Notes under the pieces: model-generated
The model's database searches: none
What the model saw: the letters and a program-made list of their open reading frames with translations, nothing else
What the model was told of the DNA's origin: nothing
Position numbers and translations under genes: made by a program
Part shown: piece by piece, positions 42,813 through 51,442 of the stretch
How the letters are laid out: the number at the start of each line of letters is the position of its first letter
Position numbering within the stretch: the first letter of the stretch is position 1
Assembly: GCA_030528885.1 (NCBI GenBank)
Contig: JAUMXY010000011.1
Span: 1-61,651, forward strand
Source of the DNA: Bacteroidales bacterium
GTDB taxonomy: Bacteria; Bacteroidota; Bacteroidia; Bacteroidales; Bacteroidaceae
Length of the DNA stretch: 61,651 bases
Direction of reading: 5' to 3'

Positions 42813-43712
42813 ATGAACATATCACAAGCCAAACTCATAAATTTAGTGGACTTTCTTAAACAGGAAGGACACAAGGCAGTAAAGCAGAGGGGACACATAT
42901 ATTGGTACAACTCCCCAATCCGTAGTGAGAGCTCACCTTCTTTCAAGGTTGACTCCAGCCGAAATGAATGGTATGACTATGGTTTAGGGGAAGGTGGTGA
43001 CATCCTCGACTTAATAAAAGGTCTATACAATGTGAAGACCACCAGTGAAGCCCTTACCATACTCGCGCCTAAAAGCAATTCATTCATTAACGCTATCTAT
43101 CATCGGAAAGATGCCCCACCAAAAAGGCAGGAGTCCGGGCAGATGCATAATATAGCGTACCATCCTCTTACACATCAAGCCCTGTTATCGTATATGCTGA
43201 AGCGGAAGATTGATGTGAATCTAAGTCGTGTGTATTGTTGCGAAGTCCATTATGACCTGCACGATAAGCACTATTTCGGTATCGCTTTTCGTAATAGAAT
43301 TGGAGGGTACGAAATCAGGAACCAATATTATAAAGGATGTATAGGCCATAAAGATATAACTATTATTCGGAAGAGTAAAGAGGAGATTCAGGAGCATATC
43401 ATAATTTTCGAAGGTTTTATGGATTTCCTTTCATACATGATGCTCTCCGACATAAAGAGCAGGCGTATCTGTTTGCCATACCAATGTGATTATATGATAT
43501 TGAACTCCATCAACTGCCTTGATAAGGCTTTGAGTGAGCTTCCTTCATATAAATATGTACACTCGTATCTCGACAATGACGATGGTGGCAAGCGCACATT
43601 TCAGTCTATGAAAGAAATTCTTGGTGATATTGTCATTGATGAGACGCACAGATTCAATCCTTATAATGATTTGAATGACTATCTCGTAAAACAGCCTAAT
43701 TCCGAACTGTAG
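42813..43712 (+). CDS. Primase-like protein (degenerate CHC2 plus Toprim)
   Basis: 299 aa. The N-terminus (about 1-75) aligns with CHC2 primase zinc domains (WYNSPIRSESSPSFKV, then YDYGLGEGGDILDLI), but the Cys/His ligands that would be expected at CPFH and CxxC are replaced by NSPI and YGLG, so no zinc site is visible. A Toprim domain follows (about 185-290): IIIFEGFMDFLSYM with its Glu, and HSYLDNDDGGKRTF with the DxD pair. Family knowledge: DNA primases make RNA primers; ICE primases act on the transferred strand. It is followed by a strong terminator. Confidence 0.85.
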   Translation: MNISQAKLINLVDFLKQEGHKAVKQRGHIYWYNSPIRSESSPSFKVDSSRNEWYDYGLGEGGDILDLIKGLYNVKTTSEALTILAPKSNSFINAIYHRKDAPPKRQESGQMHNIAYHPLTHQALLSYMLKRKIDVNLSRVYCCEVHYDLHDKHYFGIAFRNRIGGYEIRNQYYKGCIGHKDITIIRKSKEEIQEHIIIFEGFMDFLSYMMLSDIKSRRICLPYQCDYMILNSINCLDKALSELPSYKYVHSYLDNDDGGKRTFQSMKEILGDIVIDETHRFNPYNDLNDYLVKQPNSEL

Positions 43713-43735
43713 CCATCTTGTGCTGCCATGTATTT

Positions 43736-43765
43736 AAGGAGTCTCAACCGAGGCTCCTTTTTTTT
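43736..43765 (+). terminator. Terminator between replication and transfer genes
   Basis: A 10-bp stem AAGGAGTCTC/GAGGCTCCTT (43736-43745, 43750-43759; one T-G pair), loop AACC, followed by eight T. It separates the primase gene from the transfer operon. Confidence 0.9.
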
Positions 43766-43929
43766 GTTTATATACATTTTCGAGTATGATATTTTCTGCA
43801 ATATTATACTCAAAACTAAACTCCTGTTAATATTCGATTGTAATTCAAATTTTCTTCATTTTATATTGATTTATCTATGTTTCTTTGCACTCGCAAATTT
43901 TAAGTCGAACCAAAAATTCAAGTATCAAA

Positions 43930-44379
43930 ATGAGTGCATTTGCCATATTCGTATTAGTTCTGACAGTCATCTATGTCATCTACTATTCCGCAATCATCAT
44001 GCAGGATTTGTACGCGAAGAAAGATGCTCCCAAAACAGAAGAGGAAGACTTTGATGTCAGTCAGATGCAGAATCAGGAAGAACCTATTAGCATTACTGAA
44101 GATGCTAACGGATTCCATCTTAATGGTGATACCACTGAAGAACAGGAAGAACCATCGTCCGTCACTTGGATTGAAAATGATGACGATGCAAACAAGTACC
44201 AGGAAAAGATTCAGAAGGAACATACCAGTGTCGAGGAAGAATGCCAGCGTTTGCAGGATTCCATGGAAGACGTGGATGTTGACAGCACAGGTGAAACTGA
44301 GGCTGATGTCATGGTGAACATGCTGCTTAACCAGAAGCCTGGTGGTCCAAAAATCTTCTATTCAAGGGAAAACGTATGA
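43930..44379 (+). CDS. Membrane-anchored acidic transfer-operon protein (149 aa)
   Basis: Start at 43930, where the membrane anchor begins (MSAFAIFVLVLTVIYVIYY, residues 1-25). The rest is highly acidic (many Glu and Asp), low-complexity in places, and cytosolic or periplasmic depending on topology. First gene of the transfer operon; its stop overlaps the next ATG by 4 bases. Bacteroidetes ICEs usually have a small TraD-like protein here, but the sequence is too biased to assign. Confidence 0.7.
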   Translation: MSAFAIFVLVLTVIYVIYYSAIIMQDLYAKKDAPKTEEEDFDVSQMQNQEEPISITEDANGFHLNGDTTEEQEEPSSVTWIENDDDANKYQEKIQKEHTSVEEECQRLQDSMEDVDVDSTGETEADVMVNMLLNQKPGGPKIFYSRENV

Positions 44380-44729
44380 AAACAGGTTTGGGTGTAACAC
44401 ATAAGATTGTCGGTTTTTGTTCGGCTGGCATCCTGCTCTTCCAGCCAATGTTAGCATCTGCCAAATGCGGAGGTGTTGACTATAGCTTGGGAGCGGATGC
44501 TTTGGCGAATGCGCATGACTATACAGTTACAATGATGCTGTATGTGGTCTATCTCTCCTATGCCATCGCTGCTATCGTTGCCATCATTGGTGCATTGCAG
44601 ATTTATTTCAAGATGACAACTGGAGAAGGTGACATCACTAAGAGCATTATGATGCTCGTCGGAGCTTGCCTGTTCATGATAGGAGCATTCATCTTATTCC
44701 CAGCCTTCTTCGGATATAACATCATTTAG
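44376..44729 (+). CDS. DUF4134/TraE-like pilin-type membrane protein
   Basis: 117 aa: signal or first helix (residues 12-29, ending ASA), then two helices (about 50-75 and 88-112) joined by a short loop KMTTGEGDITKS. This layout is the VirB2/TraE-like one of Bacteroidetes ICEs. A close paralog follows (44851), so two pilin-type subunits are encoded. It starts by ATGA overlap. Confidence 0.8.
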   Translation: MKTGLGVTHKIVGFCSAGILLFQPMLASAKCGGVDYSLGADALANAHDYTVTMMLYVVYLSYAIAAIVAIIGALQIYFKMTTGEGDITKSIMMLVGACLFMIGAFILFPAFFGYNII

Positions 44730-44779
44730 GATAACGAACACGATAACAAACAGGATAACAAATAAACAGGATAACGAAA
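44728..44779 (+). repeat. Four GATAACRAA direct repeats between two pilin-like genes
   Basis: GGATAACGAA, CGATAACAAA, GGATAACAAA and GGATAACGAA occur between 44728 and 44778, 12-15 bases apart. The second to fourth are outside coding sequence; the first touches the TAG stop of the upstream gene. Confidence 0.6.
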
Positions 44780-44850
44780 AATCTCAAATGGCCAAGAGAG
44801 AAGAATCGTGTGAATAGTAATTAACAAAATCTGTAAAACGTAAGAAAGAA

Positions 44851-45207
44851 ATGAAGAAAATTAAAAAGTTTGCTAAGAATCTCTTCAGTGCCAATCGTGT
44901 GAAGATGCTCGCCATGATGCTTCTTTGCGGTACTGCCGTAACCTTTGCGCAGAACGCAGCTGGTGACTACACCGCAGGAACCAATGCCCTCTCCACCGTC
45001 ACAGAGGAGATTGCAAAGTATGTTCCTTATGTAGTGAAGTTGTGCTATGCCATCGCCGGTGTAGTTGCCGTTGTCGGTGCGATCTCCGTGTACATCGCAA
45101 TGAACAACGAGGAGCAGGACGTGAAGAAGAAGATTATGATGGTTGTCGGTGCTTGCATCTTCCTCGTTGCAGCTGCACAGGCTCTGCCTCTCTTCTTCGG
45201 TCTCTAA
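44851..45207 (+). CDS. traE: TraE (DUF4134) pilin-like protein
   Basis: 118 aa: a basic N-terminus, signal-like helix (LAMMLLCGTAVTFAQ, residues 20-34), and two membrane helices (about 62-82 and 92-116) with the polar loop NNEEQDVKKK between. The form matches TraE of Bacteroides conjugative transposons. The preceding gene (44376) is a paralog. Codon usage is strongly biased here, which fits an abundant structural subunit. Confidence 0.85.
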   Translation: MKKIKKFAKNLFSANRVKMLAMMLLCGTAVTFAQNAAGDYTAGTNALSTVTEEIAKYVPYVVKLCYAIAGVVAVVGAISVYIAMNNEEQDVKKKIMMVVGACIFLVAAAQALPLFFGL

Positions 45208-45233
45208 ACCAGATTCAAGCGTAGATACACACT

Positions 45234-45536
45234 ATGGCAGCAGGAACAGAACACAACGAATATGTCAATTACCCAATGTTCAAGGGGCTTCAGAAACCTC
45301 TGGAGTTCATGGGCATCCAAGGGCGTTACATCACATGGGCAGCTTGCGCTGTTGGCGGTGCCATTCTTGGCTTCATCATTGCCTACTGCATCTTGGGATT
45401 CGTTGCTGGTTTGATTGTTCTTGCTGTTTCTCTCTGCACGGGTGCCGGACTAATCTTCTTCAAGCAGAAGAAAGGTCTGCACACGAAGAAAGAAGACCAC
45501 GGTGTGTTTATCTACGCTTGTTCACGAAGAATGTAA
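45234..45536 (+). CDS. traF: TraF (DUF4133, VirB3-like)
   Basis: 100 aa with NYPMFKGLQKPLEFMGIQGRYI near the N-terminus (split motif YPMFKGL and GRYI), then two membrane helices (about 35-75) and a basic C-terminus. This is the TraF/DUF4133 layout. It is 26 bases after traE and 106 bases before the VirB4-type gene. Confidence 0.85.
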   Translation: MAAGTEHNEYVNYPMFKGLQKPLEFMGIQGRYITWAACAVGGAILGFIIAYCILGFVAGLIVLAVSLCTGAGLIFFKQKKGLHTKKEDHGVFIYACSRRM

Positions 45537-45595
45537 TTTTCATCGAGTGTAGTTAATGAGCAAGTGTATTGAAATCTGAATAAATGTAATCGGTA

Positions 45596-45621
45596 GGCTC
45601 GCCCCTTCGACAGGGTGAGTC
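45596..45621 (+). promoter_or_regulatory. Intercistronic hairpin between traF and the VirB4 gene
   Basis: 45596-45604 (GGCTCGCCC) pairs fully with 45613-45621 (GGGTGAGTC, two G-U pairs) around an 8-base loop. No U run follows, so it is more likely an RNA-stability or processing element than a terminator. Confidence 0.5.
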
Positions 45622-45642
45622 TGCCTTAATTTGGAGATAAGA

Positions 45643-48360
45643 ATGATTCTATATGTCATCATAGCATTTACCGCGATACTCATAGGCATGGCCATCTCTG
45701 TCTATGCCTTTGGAACTGGTGGTAAGCGCAAGAAGATATTCCAGGACATCTACTTCTCCATCGAGGATGTAGATGGTATTGGTGTCCTCTACACGAAAAC
45801 TGGTGAATATTCAGCTATAATCAAGATCGAGAATCCCGTTCAAAAGTACTCTGCCAATATAGACAGCTACTATGAGTTCACTCATTTGCTTACTGCTATT
45901 GCACAGACGCTGGGAGAAGGTTATGCCATTCACAAGCAGGATGTGTTTGTCAGGAAACAGTTCAAAGATGAGACCTCAGACAATCATGAGTTCCTTTCTG
46001 AAAGCTATTTCCGATACTTTACAGGCCGAACCTATACAGACAGTCAGACCTATCTGATTATCACTCAGGAGAACAAAAAGAGCCGTCTATTGTCCTTTGA
46101 CAGCAAGAAATGGCGAGACTTCCTTGTAAAAATCCGTAAGGTAAAAGACCTTCTGAAGGACAGCGGCGTTGATTCCACCTATTTGGGGGGTGAAGAAGCT
46201 CGTCTTTATGTTGACCGCTATTTCTCTATGAACTTCAACGACAAGATTGTGTCGATGACCAACTTCAAGGTTGATGACGAGACTATTTCCATGGGCGATC
46301 GTCGATGTAAGGTGTATAGCCTCGTGGACGTGGACTGCATCAACATCCCTTCGGTTGTCAGACCATTCACCAATATTGAAGTAAACAACGTCGCTATGCC
46401 TGTTGATCTTGTGTCTTTGGTTGACAGCATCCCTTCAGCAGATGTGGTTGTCTATAACCAAATGTTCTTCATGCCAAATCAGAAACGTGAACTGGCTTTG
46501 TTGGACAAAAAGAAGAACCGCCATTCCAGTATGCCCAATCCGAGTAATCTGATTGCTGTTGAGGACATCAAGAAGGTGCAGGATGTTATAGCCAGAGAGA
46601 ACAAACAGCTTGTATATACACATTTCAATTTGATTGTAGGTGTCCCCAAGGATGCCGACATTCAAAAATGTACAAACCATCTGGAGAACGCTTTTGGTCG
46701 CCTTGGTATTCATATCAGCAAACGAGCCTATAACCAGCTGGAGCTGTTCGTTAAATCCTTCCCCGGCAACTGTTATGGAATGAACCAGGACTATGACCGT
46801 TTCCTCACTTTGAGCGACGCTGCTGCTTGTCTGATGTACAAGGAGCATATTCAGCATAGTGAGGACACACCTCTCAAAATCTACTATACGGACAGGCAAG
46901 GTGTGCCTGTAGCCATTGACATTAGTGGAAAGGAAGGCAAAAACAAAATTACGGATAACTCCAACTTTTTCTGCCTTGGCCCATCTGGTAGCGGTAAATC
47001 CTTCCACATGAATAGCGTAGTCCGTCAGATGTGGGAGCAGAATACCGATGTTGTTATGGTCGATACAGGTAACTCTTACGAGGGGTTATGTGAATATGTT
47101 GGCGGTAAGTATATTAGCTATACCGAAGAACATCCCATCACCATGAACCCATTCCGCATCAAGCGTGAGGAGTTGAACGTGGAAAAGACAGGTTTCCTGA
47201 AGAACCTTATCATGCTGATATGGAAAGGTACGCAAGGAACAGTCACGAAGACGGAGGAAAGACTTATTGAGCAAGTCATCACAGAATACTATGATGTCTA
47301 TTTCAACGGCTTCAATGGTTTTACTCCACCCCAACGTGAAGACTTACGGAAGGGGTTGCTCATTGATGACCGAAACAGGAATGTCAATAGTAGGGAAACA
47401 GAAAATGAGCGTATGGCACGTATCGAGGCACAGATTGACGAGATAGAAAGTCGCAGGAAACAACTTCCTGTAACCGAACTGTCATTCAATTCCTTCTATG
47501 AGTTCAGTGTGCAGCGTATTCCCGACATCTGTCAGGAAAACCAGATTCAGGGCATCGACATCAGTACCTATCGCTATATGATGAAGGACTTCTATCGAGG
47601 TGGCAATCACGATAAGACCCTGAATGAAGATCTGGATTCCACTCTGTTTGATGAGACATTCATTGTCTTTGAGATTGACTCCATCAAGGATGATCCGCTG
47701 CTTTTCCCCTTGGTAACGCTTATTATTATGGATGTATTCATCCAGAAAATGCGTATCAAGAAGAACCGTAAGGTGCTTGTCATTGAAGAGGCATGGAAAG
47801 CTATTGCCAGCCCTATGATGGCAGAATACATCAAGTACCTCTACAAGACTGCCCGTAAGTTCTGGGCAAGTGTCGGTGTGGTAACACAGGAAATTCAGGA
47901 TATTGTTGGCAGTCCCATTGTGAAGGAGGCCATCATTAACAACTCCGATGTGGTGATGCTGCTTGACCAGAGCAAGTTCCGTGAGAGATTTGATGAAATC
48001 AAGGCTATCCTTGGTTTGACCGATGTGGACTGCAAAAAGATTTTCACCATCAATCGACTGGAAAACAAGGAAGGACGCAGTTTCTTCCGTGAAGTATTCA
48101 TCCGTCGTGGAAGTGTTGGAGCCGTCTTTGGAGTCGAAGAACCCCATGAATGCTACATGACTTACACCACAGAACGAGCTGAGAAGGAAGCCTTGAAGCT
48201 CTACAAGCGAGAACTGAAATGCAACCATCAGCAAGCAATCGAGGCATATTGCCGTGATTGGGATCGTTCTGGTATTTCAAAATCTCTACCCTTTGCCCAG
48301 ATGGTCAACCAGGCTGGACATGTACTTAACTTAAAGAAAAAGGAATCTAAATTTGTATAA
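45643..48360 (+). CDS. traG: TraG-family conjugation ATPase (VirB4-like)
   Basis: 905 aa from the ATG at 45643 (MILYVIIAFTAIL), chosen over 45631 because it starts the membrane anchor directly. After one or two membrane helices, a VirB4 N-domain (about 40-400) precedes the ATPase with Walker A GPSGSGKSFHM (near 446-453), Walker B VLVIEEAWK (near 711-719) and the C-terminal RRGSVGAVFGVEEPHE. Family knowledge: powers pilus assembly and substrate passage in the type IV channel. Length and order match TraG of Bacteroides ICEs. Confidence 0.93.
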   Translation: MILYVIIAFTAILIGMAISVYAFGTGGKRKKIFQDIYFSIEDVDGIGVLYTKTGEYSAIIKIENPVQKYSANIDSYYEFTHLLTAIAQTLGEGYAIHKQDVFVRKQFKDETSDNHEFLSESYFRYFTGRTYTDSQTYLIITQENKKSRLLSFDSKKWRDFLVKIRKVKDLLKDSGVDSTYLGGEEARLYVDRYFSMNFNDKIVSMTNFKVDDETISMGDRRCKVYSLVDVDCINIPSVVRPFTNIEVNNVAMPVDLVSLVDSIPSADVVVYNQMFFMPNQKRELALLDKKKNRHSSMPNPSNLIAVEDIKKVQDVIARENKQLVYTHFNLIVGVPKDADIQKCTNHLENAFGRLGIHISKRAYNQLELFVKSFPGNCYGMNQDYDRFLTLSDAAACLMYKEHIQHSEDTPLKIYYTDRQGVPVAIDISGKEGKNKITDNSNFFCLGPSGSGKSFHMNSVVRQMWEQNTDVVMVDTGNSYEGLCEYVGGKYISYTEEHPITMNPFRIKREELNVEKTGFLKNLIMLIWKGTQGTVTKTEERLIEQVITEYYDVYFNGFNGFTPPQREDLRKGLLIDDRNRNVNSRETENERMARIEAQIDEIESRRKQLPVTELSFNSFYEFSVQRIPDICQENQIQGIDISTYRYMMKDFYRGGNHDKTLNEDLDSTLFDETFIVFEIDSIKDDPLLFPLVTLIIMDVFIQKMRIKKNRKVLVIEEAWKAIASPMMAEYIKYLYKTARKFWASVGVVTQEIQDIVGSPIVKEAIINNSDVVMLLDQSKFRERFDEIKAILGLTDVDCKKIFTINRLENKEGRSFFREVFIRRGSVGAVFGVEEPHECYMTYTTERAEKEALKLYKRELKCNHQQAIEAYCRDWDRSGISKSLPFAQMVNQAGHVLNLKKKESKFV

Positions 48361-48362
48361 CT

Positions 48363-48881
48363 ATGATTATCAATGATTTTACAACAGATGTTAGTACCCT
48401 TAACTTCGGTACATACAAAGAAACACAAGTTGTCCATGACACGCTTCACGCCAAGGGCGTTACAACCATTGGTGAATTGTGCCATCTTTCCAAGAAACAC
48501 ATCGAGGCACTTGGACTTGACCCATCACTCATCGAGTTACACCTGAAGAAAAATGGTTTATCGCTTGGCATGTGTGATAATGAACTCCTCCAACACCAAA
48601 GAATAGCTTCGGAACTGCTGAAAAAAGAAAGCGAGAAGCCCTCTACAAACAAACCAGCTGCCGACATTCAGGTGAAAAAAATCATAGCATCCTTCTATGA
48701 TTTGGATGTTGATTGGTCTAATCGACATTTTGAACTTGCCAAAAGTTTGTATCTGTCTGACCATTGCATCTTCCGCTCTAAGGAGAAGAAAATGAGAAGG
48801 GCTTTCTTCTTAGCGAACAACATCCTTACTCAATATCATGCATTGACCACAGCATCGCTTGAATATCTGAAAAAGAAATAA
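48363..48881 (+). CDS. Protein with RNA polymerase alpha-CTD-like fold (172 aa)
   Basis: 2 bases after the VirB4 gene. Residues about 18-67 resemble the C-terminal domain of the RNA polymerase alpha subunit: LHAKGVTTIGELCHLS, HIEALGLDPSLIELHLKKNG and then GLSLGM, a helix-hairpin-helix pattern with the same terminal GLSLGM motif. The second half (about 100-172) is a helical tail with basic patches. No known conjugation protein fits. Inference: a DNA- or transcription-interacting regulator inside the transfer operon, or a structural mimic with another ligand. Confidence 0.65.
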   Translation: MIINDFTTDVSTLNFGTYKETQVVHDTLHAKGVTTIGELCHLSKKHIEALGLDPSLIELHLKKNGLSLGMCDNELLQHQRIASELLKKESEKPSTNKPAADIQVKKIIASFYDLDVDWSNRHFELAKSLYLSDHCIFRSKEKKMRRAFFLANNILTQYHALTTASLEYLKKK

Positions 48882-48886
48882 ACGAT

Positions 48887-51442
48887 ATGAAGAAGGTCTC
48901 TACCATAATAGTATTACTGCTCCTTCTGACAGGAACCATTCCTGTCAGAGGGCAGTACTACAGTGTCAACTTTGATAAGGAAACTGTAGCTAAGATGGTA
49001 GCATCCTTCAATACTGAAGCTGCCACAGAGATGTATTATGCAGACCAGATAGCCAAAATACGAGAGCATTATCAGGCTGCAGAGGTAGCTGCTGCTGGCA
49101 TCTTCACGAGTAAGTTCCTTGACCGCAAGGCTTTGACAGACCTTGGACTTTGGACAAGCAGTACAGAGAACTATTACTATCGACGTATTTATCACATGGT
49201 TTCGGCTAAGATTATGCCGAAGATTTGGACTGTCGCTGGGATGATGCTCAAAAGTCCCCAAAATGCCTTGTATTGGGGTTCCTACCTCTACAAGGTTTGT
49301 GATGAGACGAAAAATCTGTGCTATCAGTTTGAGTCTATTGTCACCAACAGTAGCCTGAGCTTCAGGGATATTGCATTTCTTGAAATCAACGAGCAACTTA
49401 GGGACATCCTGAAGCTTTCAGAGCTTGGAGATGTGGATTGGAAAGCCATTTTGGATAATATCGGTGATATACCTTCAAATTTCAGCAAAGAGAGTCTTCA
49501 GGAAGACCTTGATAACCTCTATGCTATGGGCGTTAACATTGCCATAGCTGGAGCAAACAATCTTATCAACTCAATACAGGCAAATAGTAACTTTAGTGGC
49601 ACTATCATGGATAAAACAGCCAGTGTCATAGAGATTGCTGACAACGTATATAACCTGTATGAGAACATAACGACCAATACAGGTGGTACTTTGCTTAATA
49701 TGATTGGTGGTCATGATGCAGTAGCAAACCTATTCAATCTCTCCAATTATAATGCTACGGCATGGTTAACAGACTATGCCCGTGAGGGAATGGGACAATA
49801 TTATACCCAGCATTGGTATATTTATCGTGTGGATAGAGGAAGTGTTAATCTATGCGACTACTACCCACCTACCGATGAAAATAGCATCCTTTATGGAGAT
49901 CATTGGTATCGTATTGATACCAGAGACCCAGACTTCTATCCTAACAGCAGCCAAAGAGAAACCGCCTTGCAGAACTCAGAGAATCATGCCGGGTGGAGTC
50001 GTAGCCGAGTTCAACAGCTTAACGGCAGCAATGACGGCTTCTATTACTATATCAACTATTGGAGCAGTGCCTATATTCTGAGCAAGAGCCGAAGCGGACA
50101 ATATGCCAAGGCTTATGCATACGAGATTCATGTCACAAAGTCTTGGAATAACACAGAAATCAAATATGAGGATGTCTTTGACTCCTATACGATGGATCTG
50201 GCTTCTTTCAAGGCTGGTCTGAATGCTCGTCTGGCTGACTATAATGACAACGAGGAAGGTTTCACCTACTACATCGGTTCAGATTCAAAGAAATACTATC
50301 AGGCAACCGATGCCCAGAAGATTGCAGGTTGCGAAACTGTCACTATCAGCGTGACCTGCCATGATGGAGCTAAACTTGGAGAGGGTTCAACCCAATACAA
50401 GTGCAGCAGTTGTGGTGGTTCTGTAAGTAACCACACCAAACAATGTGCCATGTCCACCTCCATCACAGAATCTGGATTTGACACTTCTGAACTGGATGGA
50501 AAAATCAGCGAGGCAGAGAGTAAGATTGCCATGCTTCAGTCTCAGATAGCTGCATTGGAAGCTCAAAATGCAGACTTAATCAAGAAGATTGCCAATGCAA
50601 GTATCAATGATGCCGCCACCTATAGGCAGCAATATAATGCCAACAAGAATCAGATTGCCTCTCTTGCATCAGAAAAGAGTAATTGGGAAAGCCTTTGGGC
50701 TCAGTATAATCAAGCCAAACAAGAGGCTATCAACAGTGAGTTTGCCCAAACAGATGACTATTATCGAATACCTGCCATCATGCAGGACTATAAGACAGCT
50801 TATAATCTTACATGGAATGGCAGTGGTTCCTGGGAGGGTAACACTTTCGTCCGCACTGCTACCATGCCAAACGTCAATGGAGTTATCACCTTCAGGGCAA
50901 CAGTCTCGATAGCTCGTGGCCCGAAATATTTCCTTGGCATCAAGATACACCGTGCCATCGTACAGATAGCATGGACACTTACTACTAATTACAGCGATAC
51001 ACAAGTTGTAGCCGTCCTTGACCTCGATCCGCAGAAGAGCGATGCGGAAAAAGCAGCTGAAGTAAATGCCAAGATTGCAGAGATTGCCCGTGAATATCCC
51101 AACTGTGATACGTCTGTGGAATACGCAAAGAAAGAACCTGCAGAGGCTGACGATACGGATGACACATACCATCTTCTTTGGTCAAGCGACCGTCTGGAGA
51201 TTGCGCGAGACATCGACACTCGCCTGACAAAGATATATGCAGACCTTGTTTCGTTGGAGAAAATGATGCATTACAAGCATTCCATCGTTGACATATTGAG
51301 GACTATAGCACCCTATATCAATGATGAACAAGGCCGCAGACTTACTCTTGTAGAGCAATGCAGGAAGCGTTGGCTCAGACATGCTGCCAATAGTAGCCAT
51401 TCAGATAGTTATAACGGGAAATACGATGATGAAGATGAATAG
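48887..51442 (+). CDS. Large secreted protein of the transfer operon (851 aa)
   Basis: Signal peptide at residues 1-22. The N-terminal third (25-300) is helical. The central part (310-480) is Tyr/Asn-rich with WYIYRVDRG and YYYINYWSSAY motifs. Near residue 490-530 are TCHDGAKLGEGS and YKCSSCGGSVSNHTKQC, a zinc-ribbon-like Cys set. A coiled coil follows (about 545-620), then a beta domain (about 650-720) and a helical tail. It corresponds in position to a large poorly known protein of Bacteroidetes transfer regions. Its size, Cys ribbon and coiled coil suggest a periplasmic or surface scaffold. The last bases overlap the next gene. Confidence 0.75.
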   Translation: MKKVSTIIVLLLLLTGTIPVRGQYYSVNFDKETVAKMVASFNTEAATEMYYADQIAKIREHYQAAEVAAAGIFTSKFLDRKALTDLGLWTSSTENYYYRRIYHMVSAKIMPKIWTVAGMMLKSPQNALYWGSYLYKVCDETKNLCYQFESIVTNSSLSFRDIAFLEINEQLRDILKLSELGDVDWKAILDNIGDIPSNFSKESLQEDLDNLYAMGVNIAIAGANNLINSIQANSNFSGTIMDKTASVIEIADNVYNLYENITTNTGGTLLNMIGGHDAVANLFNLSNYNATAWLTDYAREGMGQYYTQHWYIYRVDRGSVNLCDYYPPTDENSILYGDHWYRIDTRDPDFYPNSSQRETALQNSENHAGWSRSRVQQLNGSNDGFYYYINYWSSAYILSKSRSGQYAKAYAYEIHVTKSWNNTEIKYEDVFDSYTMDLASFKAGLNARLADYNDNEEGFTYYIGSDSKKYYQATDAQKIAGCETVTISVTCHDGAKLGEGSTQYKCSSCGGSVSNHTKQCAMSTSITESGFDTSELDGKISEAESKIAMLQSQIAALEAQNADLIKKIANASINDAATYRQQYNANKNQIASLASEKSNWESLWAQYNQAKQEAINSEFAQTDDYYRIPAIMQDYKTAYNLTWNGSGSWEGNTFVRTATMPNVNGVITFRATVSIARGPKYFLGIKIHRAIVQIAWTLTTNYSDTQVVAVLDLDPQKSDAEKAAEVNAKIAEIAREYPNCDTSVEYAKKEPAEADDTDDTYHLLWSSDRLEIARDIDTRLTKIYADLVSLEKMMHYKHSIVDILRTIAPYINDEQGRRLTLVEQCRKRWLRHAANSSHSDSYNGKYDDEDE

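Noticed and set aside
46435-47007. 190-aa antisense frame in the VirB4 gene
   Set aside because: Mirror of a conserved ATPase gene; no start context or motif.
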